Positions 1 through 7,900 of a stretch of 13,363 nucleotides of DNA are shown piece after piece. The stretch covers positions 15,853-29,215 of the forward strand of contig HF991297.1 of assembly GCA_000431515.1 (NCBI GenBank). Direction: 5' to 3'. Below the pieces are notes generated by a model. The model searched no databases. It was not told the origin of the DNA and was given only the letters and a program-made list of their open reading frames with translations. The translations under genes and the position numbers were made by a program. Each line of letters opens with the position of its first letter. The first letter of the stretch is position 1. The stretch comes from Clostridium sp. CAG:632. GTDB lineage: Bacteria > Bacillota > Clostridia > Lachnospirales > Lachnospiraceae.

Positions 1-1197
1 GCCGATATCGGTACCCATTGACAGGCTCCATGCCAGTGTATGAAGGTCTACACCTGCTGTTGCTCCGGCCAGATCACTGATGATTGGAACCATAGTTGCC
101 GCAAACGGAATATTATCAATAAACGCACTTGCGATCGCCGAGCCCCAGATAATGATTGCTACCATTACCATTGCATTGCCTCCGCTGACCTTACCGATAA
201 AGTTTGCTACAATCTGCAGGATACCGGTCTGCTCCAGGCCGCCAACTACAATAAACAATCCGACAAAGAATAATAATGTCTTGTAATCAACCTTCTTAAT
301 GACAGATCCGATTGCCTTACCGGATGTAATGAGGGTCAGTACTGCGATCAACACACCGATGAATGCAACTGTCAGACCGGTCTGTGCGTGGGTTACCAGA
401 AGCACTACCGCAAGCAGGAAGATAATGCAGCTAAATACGAATCCACGCTTATCCGTAATCGCTTCCTTCGGATTCGGAAGATCTTCTGCTTTCACCGGCT
501 CACCGGTCGTCTGCTTCAACTGCTTATGATATACAATGTAGAAATAAATAATAGTCACTATCAGGCAGATCAATGCCATAACACCTGTATTCTTCAGGAA
601 GTCGAAAAATGACAGTCCAAGGGATGTTCCGATAATAATGTTCGGCGGATCTCCACATACAGTTGCCGAACCACCCAGATTCGCACAGAATATCTCTGAC
701 AGGATCATCGGCACCGGATTAAACTTTAACAGATGCGCCAGTTCTACCGTAACGGCTGCCAGGAACAGGATAACTGTGATACTGTCAATAAACATTGCCA
801 GTACAAAAGCCATTGCCATAAATGTAATGAAAATTGGAATAGTCTTATAGTGAACCATCTTTGCGATCAGCATACATAACCAGCGGAAGAACCCAACTCT
901 TGCCATTCCTTCCACCATCACCATCATGCCCGCAATAAAGATGATCGTTGCCCAGTTAATACCGGCGGTTGATTCAGCGGCTGCCTCCGCTCCAAATCCC
1001 CAGAATTCTGGAGTAAAAATTGTTTTGTAATTCAGTGTTTCAACAATGGCATTTACATCATGCATGCAGATTCCGAATACCAGAACCAGCGTCAGAAGTC
1101 CACAGCCCAATGTAATATATTGCCGTTCGATTTTATCAATTACGATCAAAACAAACATGGCAATAAAAATAGCCAATGCCAGAATTTGTGCTGCCAT
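1..1197 (-). CDS. ArsB/NhaD-type (SLC13-like) ion transporter, 3' part missing
   Basis: Integral membrane permease of the ion transporter superfamily (ArsB/NhaD/CitM/SLC13 group), which moves anions or exchanges Na+ and H+. The visible 399 residues begin MAAQILALAIFIAMFVLIVI, a hydrophobic first helix, and contain many further membrane segments. Residues about 174-190 carry the family signature GGSATVCGDPPNIIIG, and the second repeat shows FIDNIPFAATM near 362-375. The reading frame is open to base 1, where it ends in SMGTDIG, so the C-terminus lies outside the window. Family members are about 420-450 residues, so only a short tail is missing. The ATG at 1197 is preceded by AAGGAGG at good spacing. 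The gene has its own promoter (1254-1281) and lies downstream of amt-PII, separated by a terminator. The substrate (arsenite, Na+/H+, dicarboxylate) cannot be decided from sequence alone, and no ars genes are adjacent. Confidence 0.88.
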   Translation of the reverse strand, partial: MAAQILALAIFIAMFVLIVIDKIERQYITLGCGLLTLVLVFGICMHDVNAIVETLNYKTIFTPEFWGFGAEAAAESTAGINWATIIFIAGMMVMVEGMARVGFFRWLCMLIAKMVHYKTIPIFITFMAMAFVLAMFIDSITVILFLAAVTVELAHLLKFNPVPMILSEIFCANLGGSATVCGDPPNIIIGTSLGLSFFDFLKNTGVMALICLIVTIIYFYIVYHKQLKQTTGEPVKAEDLPNPKEAITDKRGFVFSCIIFLLAVVLLVTHAQTGLTVAFIGVLIAVLTLITSGKAIGSVIKKVDYKTLLFFVGLFIVVGGLEQTGILQIVANFIGKVSGGNAMVMVAIIIWGSAIASAFIDNIPFAATMVPIISDLAGATAGVDLHTLAWSLSMGTDIG

Positions 1198-1230
1198 TTT
1201 TTCATCCTCCTTATAGTTTTTTCACACAAA

Positions 1231-1281
1231 TGGTGTTTTTACACACCGTATTCATTATAGGTGAATCCGTTCAAAAGTCAA
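1231..1281 (-). promoter_or_regulatory. Promoter of the ArsB/NhaD-type permease with repeats at the transcript start
   Basis: Read on the minus strand, TTGACT (1276-1281) is followed after 16 bases by a perfect TATAAT (1254-1259), a near-consensus sigma-A promoter. Transcription should start near 1247. Just there is a GGTGT/ACACC inverted repeat (1232-1236 and 1243-1247). Two near-identical direct repeats, TGTGTAAAAAC and TGTGTGAAAAAAC, also lie between the start point and the ribosome site. These could be an operator, but no regulator is identified. Confidence 0.75.
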
Positions 1282-1314
1282 TATGATTTCTGCTTTTGTT
1301 TGCAGACGTACAAA

Positions 1315-1346
1315 TCCCCGGCTGTCCAGTTTCAGACAACCAGGGA
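1315..1346 (-). terminator. Hairpin terminator downstream of the amt-PII gene
   Basis: Arms 1315-1326 and 1335-1346 form a 12-bp stem in the minus-strand RNA, including two G-U pairs, with an 8-base loop. It starts 32 bases after the amt-PII stop. The following U tract is short (only UUU), so termination may be partial. The G-U pairs form only in the minus-strand transcript, which supports that orientation. Confidence 0.6.
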
Positions 1347-1378
1347 CCTGTGCGTATATAAGTTTATTAAAAGAGGGA

Positions 1379-3136
1379 TTACTCTACATCCTGTAATGCA
1401 GCGACATCTTCTTCACCGGTTCTTACCTTTACAACACGGTTTACTGCATATACGAAGATCTTACCATCACCTATATGACCGGTATAAAGCGCCTTCTTCG
1501 CTGCTTCGATCACCTTTTCAACCGGGATCTTGCTGACTACAACTTCAACCTTTACCTTTGGAAGAAGTGTTGCATCCATTTCAACACCACGATATTTCTC
1601 GCCGGCACCCTTCTGGATACCACAGCCCATAACCTGTGTAACTGTCATACCGGTTACACCAAGGTCGTTCATAGCCTTCTTTAACTGCTCGTAACGTGCC
1701 AGCTTTGCAATGATAACAACCTTATTGATATCACTCTCAACCGGAGCGGTTGTAACTACCTTAACAGCAGCATTCTTCTGTGCATCAGAAGCCTTTACGT
1801 ACTCATCCTCACCAAGATCGGTGTTCTCATTTACTTCTGTCATGTTAGCATTTGCATCCATGATAGCAAAGCCTGCATATGCAGATGGAAGACCATGCTC
1901 CTTGATATCCAGACCTTCGATTTCTTCCTCTTCAGTAACACGAAGTCCGATGGTTGCCTTGATGATCAGGAATGTAATTGTCATTGTAACTGCAGTCCAT
2001 GCCAGGATTGCTGCAATACCTAACAACTGAATGCCTAACAGCTTAAATCCACCGCCATAGAAGAGACCGGTGTATGCGGATTCCGGTGCATCCGGAGTTG
2101 CGAATAAGCCAACTGCGATCGTACCCCAAAGACCGTTGCAGAAATGAACTGCTACGGCACCAACCGGATCGTCTACGTGTATTACGTTATCTAAGAACCA
2201 AACACCAAATACAACCAACAGACCGGATACGATACCAATGATTGCTGAACCTGCACAATCTGTAACATCACAAGGTGCTGTGATTGCTACCAGACCTGCC
2301 AGGGAAGCATTCAGACACATTGAAACATCAGGTTTACCATATTTGATCCAGGTAAACAGCATACATACAACGGTTGCAACTGCCGGAGCAATTGTTGTTG
2401 TTAAGAAAATACTTGCCAGCTGATCTGTTGTGGTTGCGGCTGCACCATTAAATCCATACCAGCCAAACCAAAGGATAAATACACCTAAAGCTCCGATTAC
2501 CAGGTTATGACCAGGGAACGCATTAACCTTTGTTACCTTGCCATCCTTCTTCATAAACTTACCGATACGCGGTCCAAGTAAAGCGGCACCGATCAATGCG
2601 GTAAGACCACCTACCATATGGATAACGGAAGAACCGGCGAAATCATGATAGCCCATCTGAGCTAACCAGCCACCGCCCCATACCCAGTGGGTTTCAATCG
2701 GATAAACAACTGCTGAAATAACTGCGGAATAAATACAGTAAGAAACGAACTTCGTTCTTTCTGCCATGGCACCGGACACGATGGTTGCTGCTGTTGCACA
2801 GAATACCAGGTTAAATACAAATCCAGGCCAATCAAAGTTTGCATAATCAGAAAAAATATTCAAGGTTGGCTTTCCGATAAAACCACCGACATCTTCTCCA
2901 CACAGTAAACTGTAACCGATGAAAATAAATACGACTGTACCGATACAGAAGTCCATCAGGTTTTTCATGATAATGTTTCCGGCATTCTTTGCTCTGGTGA
3001 AACCAGCCTCCACCATGGCAAATCCTGCCTGCATCCAGAATACCAGTGCAGCACCCATCAGAAACCAGACGCTTGTCAGAATGTTTCCGGTTGCGCTGTC
3101 TACTATGGTACTCATAATCTCTTCGCTAAGTTCCAT
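1379..3136 (-). CDS. amt: Ammonium transporter fused to a PII signalling domain (Amt-GlnB/GlnK)
   Basis: Single 585-residue chain. Residues about 14-400 form an Amt/Mep/Rh ammonium channel with 11 expected membrane helices. The pore twin histidines are H173 (DFAGSSVIH) and H331 (DDPVGAVAVH), with D165 next to the first. After an acidic linker (about 400-470), residues 471-580 are a full PII domain: GVTGMTVTQV, T-loop KYRGVEM and the nucleotide-site motif TGHIGDGKIFV, then VRTGEE. PII normally docks on Amt through the T-loop and blocks it when nitrogen is plentiful; fusion would tether the gate. The usual uridylylation tyrosine (Tyr51 of E. coli PII) is methionine here (M520), so control is probably by ADP/ATP and 2-oxoglutarate rather than by GlnD. 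The ATG at 3136 is preferred over the in-frame GTG at 3142: AAGGAG lies 9 bases before the ATG but only 3 before the GTG. Confidence 0.95.
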   Translation of the reverse strand: MELSEEIMSTIVDSATGNILTSVWFLMGAALVFWMQAGFAMVEAGFTRAKNAGNIIMKNLMDFCIGTVVFIFIGYSLLCGEDVGGFIGKPTLNIFSDYANFDWPGFVFNLVFCATAATIVSGAMAERTKFVSYCIYSAVISAVVYPIETHWVWGGGWLAQMGYHDFAGSSVIHMVGGLTALIGAALLGPRIGKFMKKDGKVTKVNAFPGHNLVIGALGVFILWFGWYGFNGAAATTTDQLASIFLTTTIAPAVATVVCMLFTWIKYGKPDVSMCLNASLAGLVAITAPCDVTDCAGSAIIGIVSGLLVVFGVWFLDNVIHVDDPVGAVAVHFCNGLWGTIAVGLFATPDAPESAYTGLFYGGGFKLLGIQLLGIAAILAWTAVTMTITFLIIKATIGLRVTEEEEIEGLDIKEHGLPSAYAGFAIMDANANMTEVNENTDLGEDEYVKASDAQKNAAVKVVTTAPVESDINKVVIIAKLARYEQLKKAMNDLGVTGMTVTQVMGCGIQKGAGEKYRGVEMDATLLPKVKVEVVVSKIPVEKVIEAAKKALYTGHIGDGKIFVYAVNRVVKVRTGEEDVAALQDVE

Positions 3137-3291
3137 ACGCACTCACTCCTTACTCAAAATACTTTTTTATTTCCCCGGCATGCTCCTCTAATTGTTATAC
3201 CGGTGATTGATGTGGTGAGTTTAGCAATTTTTTATAATTATTTCTTGAAAAAATTGGACATATGGCTTTTACATTTTTTCAAAAAAAAGGA
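3137..3291 (-). promoter_or_regulatory. amt-PII upstream leader and control region
   Basis: Gene-free DNA in front of amt-PII. AAGGAG just upstream of the ATG is the ribosome site. Bases 3175-3181 and 3197-3203 (CCGGCAT/ATACCGG) form a 7-bp hairpin with one G-U pair in the minus-strand RNA. A second, perfect 10-bp inverted repeat, TTGAAAAAAT (3245-3254) and ATTTTTTCAA (3273-3282), lies between the amt leader and the plus-strand promoter. I see no convincing sigma-A -35/-10 pair for amt and no clear GlnR box, so the actual promoter is not assigned. Confidence 0.45.
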
Positions 3292-3320
3292 TTGACTTCT
3301 ATTATAGAACTGTGTAATAT
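3292..3320 (+). promoter_or_regulatory. Consensus sigma-A promoter for a short transcript or araC-gene leader
   Basis: TTGACT (3292-3297), exactly 17 bases, then TAATAT (3315-3320). Transcription should begin near 3327 on the plus strand, reading towards the terminator at 3398-3433 and the AraC-family gene. Confidence 0.72.
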
Positions 3321-3326
3321 GAACTT

Positions 3327-3433
3327 GTAAGATTTTTGAATCCTTATCTGATTTCTTGGAATTTAAGATATAGTAAGGTAAGATGGAAGTATAAGTTACA
3401 GACAATGACGTCATGCGCATTGTCTGTTTTTTT
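3327..3433 (+). ncRNA. Candidate small RNA (about 107 nt) or attenuated leader of the AraC-family gene
   Basis: The stretch between a consensus promoter (3292-3320) and a strong intrinsic terminator (3398-3433) holds no sizeable reading frame. The predicted RNA is about 107 nucleotides. Possible internal pairing is CCTTA (3342-3346) with TAAGG (3374-3378), enclosing a smaller UCUU/AAGA helix, and AACTT near the 5' end with AAGTT (3393-3397) just before the terminator stem. A three-codon ATG GAA GTA TAA preceded by TAAGG occurs near 3383, too short to interpret. I do not recognise it as a named riboswitch, T-box or 6S RNA. It could be a stand-alone small RNA or a 5' leader whose terminator limits read-through into the regulator gene about 95 bases downstream. 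Confidence 0.5.
3398..3433 (+). terminator. Rho-independent terminator in front of the AraC-family gene
   Basis: A perfect 10-bp stem, ACAGACAATG (3398-3407) with CATTGTCTGT (3418-3427), is followed by seven T residues (3427-3433). The 10-base loop can add two more C-G pairs around a bulged A. There is no T tract on the other side, so it acts on plus-strand transcripts only. No gene ends just upstream, which is why a small RNA or attenuator is proposed. Confidence 0.85.
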
Positions 3434-3438
3434 ATGTT

Positions 3439-3467
3439 TTTCTGTTAGGGTTTTATCTTGGTAATAT
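3439..3467 (+). promoter_or_regulatory. Possible separate promoter of the AraC-family gene
   Basis: A TAATAT box (3462-3467) lies 17 bases after a weak TTTCTG and downstream of the terminator. It could drive the regulator independently of the upstream terminated transcript. The -35 match is poor. Confidence 0.3.
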
Positions 3468-3526
3468 CTTCAGACTTAATCTTATCGATCAGGATTCATC
3501 GGGTTTTAGATTGGAGTGTGATCGTT

Positions 3527-4381
3527 ATGGAAGAAACTATTTACGAAAAAGAACAGGGCTTTCTTCTGCATCAGCCATTTTTTAATGATGAGGTTATAGA
3601 TTATAATGAATATATGCAGTGGAAGCCATATCAAGCACTTTTCTATGAATTCACCACCTTTGCTTCAAACGGCCCGGATACCATGACTTATATTCCGAAT
3701 GGCTGTATCGATATCCTATTTATCCGGGATGCGGCCGGTAATCACATGGAAATCCTTGGTTCTAGTACAGAAGTCAAGTATATCCACCGGCTGCCGAACG
3801 CCCGTTATTTCGGTGTCCGCCTGCGCCCGGGACTTTATATTGCATATGAAGGCATGTCTCTGAAAAATATTACAAACCAGGACTTTTTTATTGAACATAT
3901 AGATGAAGATCTGGCAGTATTCTTCCGGGATCTGATGGATGCCCGTTCTTTAAAAGAATGCAGTGCTTTGTTCCGTTCTGCTTTTGATTCCTGCCTGCAG
4001 CTTACAGAGGTCAATCCTCTGACAGAACATGTCCTGAATATGATCAATCAGTCCCATGGCACGATCCGAATCCATGAACTGGCAGACGATCTGCATTATT
4101 CCGAGCGACATCTTTCCAGAATCTTTCAGGATTCTATGGGAATCTCTCCTAAAACCTTCGCCCGGATCGTACGCTTTCAGACCGTATTGAATTCTATCCT
4201 GCGTCAGCCGGTTTTGACGCTCTGCGACTATATGGCAGAGCTTGGTTATTCCGATCAGGCACATTTCCAGCGGGAGTTTAAACAATACACAGGAACCACC
4301 CCGAAGCGGTTCCTGTCCTATGCCCAGAAACAGAAGTTTCCGTATTATGATTGCAATGGTATGGAGCAGCGTGCCTGCTAG
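3527..4381 (+). CDS. AraC-family transcriptional regulator
   Basis: 284-residue regulator. The N-terminal about 160 residues form a cupin-like sensing region of the DUF6597 type (YIPNGCIDILF near 55-65; RYFGVRLRPG near 93-102). Residues about 165-265 are the AraC DNA-binding domain: a first helix-turn-helix near 180-201 (HELADDLHYSERHLSRIF) and a second near 233-263, with the family hallmark LGYSDQAHFQREFKQYTGTTPKRF split by the turn. The ATG at 3527 is chosen because GGAG (3513-3516) lies 10 bases upstream; an in-frame TTG at 3458 also opens the frame, but no ribosome site supports it. It is the only plus-strand gene, divergent from amt-PII and tail-to-tail with ybaK (3 bases between stops). 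The effector and targets are unknown; regulation of amt-PII is a guess from position only. Confidence 0.88.
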   Translation: MEETIYEKEQGFLLHQPFFNDEVIDYNEYMQWKPYQALFYEFTTFASNGPDTMTYIPNGCIDILFIRDAAGNHMEILGSSTEVKYIHRLPNARYFGVRLRPGLYIAYEGMSLKNITNQDFFIEHIDEDLAVFFRDLMDARSLKECSALFRSAFDSCLQLTEVNPLTEHVLNMINQSHGTIRIHELADDLHYSERHLSRIFQDSMGISPKTFARIVRFQTVLNSILRQPVLTLCDYMAELGYSDQAHFQREFKQYTGTTPKRFLSYAQKQKFPYYDCNGMEQRAC

Positions 4382-4384
4382 ATG

Positions 4385-4879
4385 CTAGACACAGATGTCT
4401 TCTACCCTTGCATTTGTCACCCGGATCAGATCATCCGGTTTCATCTGTATCTGCGAACCGATCCTGCCACCGCTTATGATGACCTCATTCAAAGTCCGGA
4501 TAGAGCTATGCAGCACTGTCATATAATTTTTCTTCATACCGATCGGTGTGCAACCACCCCGTATATAGCCGGTGATCTGATTGATATCCTTTACATGGAT
4601 CATCTCTACCGACTTCTCTCCTACGGCTTTGGCTGCCTTTTTTAAATCAAGCTCCCGATCGATTGGAATCGCAAACACATAATGTTCTCCACTCTTTCCA
4701 ACTGTTACCAGTGTCTTAAATGACTGATCGTAGGATTGTCCCAGCATATCTGCGATATGTATGCCGTCAATAAATTCCTCACATTCATAGGTATTCACCT
4801 GATACGGAATCCTGTTCTTATCCAGAATCCGCATAGCGTTTGTCTTGATGTCCTTTTCTTTGTCCTTATGCTTTCCCAT
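4385..4879 (-). CDS. ybaK: Cys-tRNA(Pro) deacylase, YbaK/EbsC family
   Basis: 164-residue cytoplasmic editing enzyme that hydrolyses cysteine wrongly attached to tRNA(Pro) by prolyl-tRNA synthetase. Family features are the catalytic-lysine segment SFKTLV (K55), GYIRGGCTPIGMKK (about 104-117), and ISGGRIGSQI (about 135-144). The length is normal for YbaK. The ATG at 4879 is preceded by GAGG at 8 bases spacing and is preferred over the in-frame GTG at 4888. It begins 43 bases after the stop of the JetC-like ATPase gene, with no terminator between, so it may be the last gene of that operon. It occupies the slot where a jetD gene might be expected, but shows no nuclease feature. Its stop is 3 bases from that of the convergent AraC gene. 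Confidence 0.92.
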   Translation of the reverse strand: MGKHKDKEKDIKTNAMRILDKNRIPYQVNTYECEEFIDGIHIADMLGQSYDQSFKTLVTVGKSGEHYVFAIPIDRELDLKKAAKAVGEKSVEMIHVKDINQITGYIRGGCTPIGMKKNYMTVLHSSIRTLNEVIISGGRIGSQIQMKPDDLIRVTNARVEDICV

Positions 4880-4922
4880 TGTGAGCACCTCATTTCTGAT
4901 CCTTATCTTGTCCTACCTAAAG

Positions 4923-7900
4923 CTATATAAAATCAAAGCTTACCTGTTCATATTCCAGGCTGTGATATTCCAGCTCTTCCTGATCCACCTGACTGCGGTA
5001 ATCCACTACCACTGTCTGCTGCCTCTTTCCGACCATCTGCTGCCCTAAGACATAATTCACCTCAAACCGCGCGGTGATCGCCGGCGTTGCACCTCTGGCC
5101 GGAACGATCAGTTGTACATGATTTGTCTTAAGCAGTGCAAAAATCGGTTCCCATATATAGACATCCTTTGCTGCGCCAAACGGATTATCAATAAAGATGG
5201 TTTTCATCCGTTTATCATTCTCACCATTCGGAGCATACAGACCGGATATATAGTTAATGATAGAGATCAGAAACTGGATGTAAATACCCTGTGACTGCCC
5301 CGTACTTCCGACAGCCTCCTCATACCGCAGATACCGGCTCTGCTCCTTAATGCGCTCCCGCTTATATAAGGTCAGGCGGATATTATTCATATCCGTAACC
5401 AGTACACTGAAAAGCTTCTTCAACTCCAGCCTGCTGCGAATGTACTTAATCCGTTCATTCTGATTCTGGAATCGGTCTGCTCCCTGCACCACATCATCAA
5501 TATAGTCTGACATTCTCTGCTGGATAAATTCTTCCTTCACATACGGAATCGTCAATCCGACCATCTGGATCGCCTCTCCATCCAGCATAATCCGGGAGAG
5601 CTTCGGAAGCTTCTCCAGCTCGTTTTTCACATCCTGACACCGCTGAACACACTGCTTCTCAAAATTAGACTTGATAAACTGCATATCTTCGATGCCCTGC
5701 GCCACACGCTCCTTTTCCAGTGCGATCACATTTATAATAGAAGAAAGACTCTCCCGGAGATTTCTTGCCTCTCCATAATTTTTCGGAACCGCCACATCAT
5801 TGCTGATCGTCTGGGACAACTCAAATGCCTGCATTTCCAGAAGTGCCTGTGCAGTCTGATTCTTATATCGCTGCAGTTCGCCTCTTGCCTTGTCCAGTGC
5901 CTTGGTGCTCTTATCATACGCAAGCAGGCTCTGTTCAAACAGTTCCCGTAACTGCTCTTTGCCTACCACCAGTGCCTTTGCATCCTGAAGCCGGATATCA
6001 TTCGTCTCTACGATTCGTTTCACATCCTTATATAAATCCAGAATTGCCGTATATTCTCTGGTATCTTCCGCATAATCGGTCTCCATCTGCTGATATTCCG
6101 TATTCAACCGGTTCAGCTGTTGTTCCCCGGTCTCCAGCTCCGCATCGATCTCCATCACGGATACCTGCAGCTCCTCACATGGTCCGAACTGTTCTTCCAT
6201 GGTACGGATTGCCTGCTCGATCTTACCTTCCAGACGATCTGCTTTCTGCCTGCGTCCTTCCACATGATGCTTCAATGCATCTGCCGCAAGAGTCAGTCTG
6301 GATAATTCCGTACTGAGCAACTCCAGATCCCGTTCATCGACTGTGAACAGTTCATTGGTCTGCCGCAGCTTCTCCAGTTCTTCCATGGAATTTCCACGCT
6401 TCTCGATTGCTTTTCGGAACCGGCTCATAGAGGCCTGTAAGGTCGTGATCAACTTTTTCTTATCCTCCAGAGCTACCGTGCCTTTTTCTACCACTGACAG
6501 CTGTGCCTTCAATCTGGCATCCAACTGCTCTTTGTCAAGTGCCGCCACCTGCTCGCACTGTTCTTTTGTACCGGCCGCATTTTCATCATAATAGGTCTTA
6601 TAATACTGTTCCCAGTCTACTGTACGTTCCTGTCGCTGTTTCCGAAGCTCCTGCAACCGTTTGCCGGTGTCCGCATATCGTACTTTCCAATGATGAAGCG
6701 CCTGTCGATGTTCTTCCAGTAATTTATCCAATCGTTCCTGTTCTGCCTTACAGGTCTGCAAATCCTTCTCTGCCTTCTGTGTCCGCTCAGATAATGACAC
6801 CAAGGTCCTCAGCTGCCCCTGTTCCTCCAGTTTGGAATAAACAGCCTGCTTGCAGCCGGTCAGCTGACTGCGCAACTGTTCCAACTCCCGCTCTGTATCC
6901 TCCAGCTCCTGCGTACACAGTGCAACTGCATTCTGTTCTTCTCGCAATTCCTCCTGTGCTTTTAAAAGCTCCTGTTCTACATCCAGAACTGCGATTCCCT
7001 GTAGTCCTGCTACAAATGTACTGTCCTCCTGATAGGTCCGGCTCATTTCTTCCAGACGCTCCAGTTCATTCTGCAATTCCTCCAGTTCTGTCTGCCTGCG
7101 TTCCTTTTCTTCCTCGATTGCTTCTGTTGATACAAATGCCTGCGTTCCCCGCTGCAGAAAGATCACTCCGTCCTCCGGAATTTTTTCTGCAGTATCCTCC
7201 AAATGCTCCATATTATATATAGGAAGAAATCCATCGCCTAGATTCAGTTCCCGCAGCTTGCGGTCATTATCCAGACCTTCAAATGTATCTACCAGCAATC
7301 CATATGGGAGCAATGGATGTAATGCAAGAAGATGGCTTCTCCGCTCTTCCGGCTGTGCCACCAGATAATCCATACCAAATACTGCATTGCGGTTATGCCG
7401 GCTCTCAATATAATATTTCACCCGATCTACAGCCTCTGTCGGAGCAACCAGCCGTCCCTCTGCCAGTCCCTGTAACCGTTTCTCCTGTGCTGTTATCTGC
7501 TTTCTGACATTGGAAATCATCGCCAGATTGTCCAGATAACGCTGATTGATCTGATCTGACAGCCTTCCCATATCTGCATTCGTCATCCACTCGGCAGACT
7601 TCTCTGCTGCCTGCCCTCCATAGATTTCAAGCATACGTTTTAACTTATCTGCCTGTTCCTGATATTCCCGGCTTCCGGTCTTCAGTTCCTCTATCCGTGC
7701 TATGATCTGATCCAGCTCCTGATTCCGTTTCTCGCACTCCTTCAGCTTCTCATGCCGGAGGTTCTGTATCTCATATACCTGATTCTCCAGCTCAGTCAGA
7801 TGAATCTTCTCCTGTTCCGCCTGTGCGGTCTGTTCTTCCAGCAAGGTCTCCGGATTCTGCAGGCTGGTAAACGTCATCTTCTTACGCAGTGCCTGAAGCT

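Noticed and set aside
3245..3282. A terminator for amt or the small RNA at the A/T-rich inverted repeat
   Set aside because: An all-A/T stem with an 18-base loop is too weak, and no gene ends there.
3458..3526. TTG start extending the AraC-family protein by 23 residues
   Set aside because: No ribosome site, and the extension does not fit the family; GGAG supports the ATG at 3527.
4880..4922. A terminator or promoter between jetC and ybaK
   Set aside because: No stem followed by a T-run and no convincing -35/-10 pair were found; only AGCT palindromes by chance.
6503..7222. 239-residue open frame on the plus strand inside jetC
   Set aside because: It is antisense to a well-supported coiled-coil gene, is rich in Pro, Ser and Ala as expected from reading that strand, has no ribosome site and no recognisable domain.
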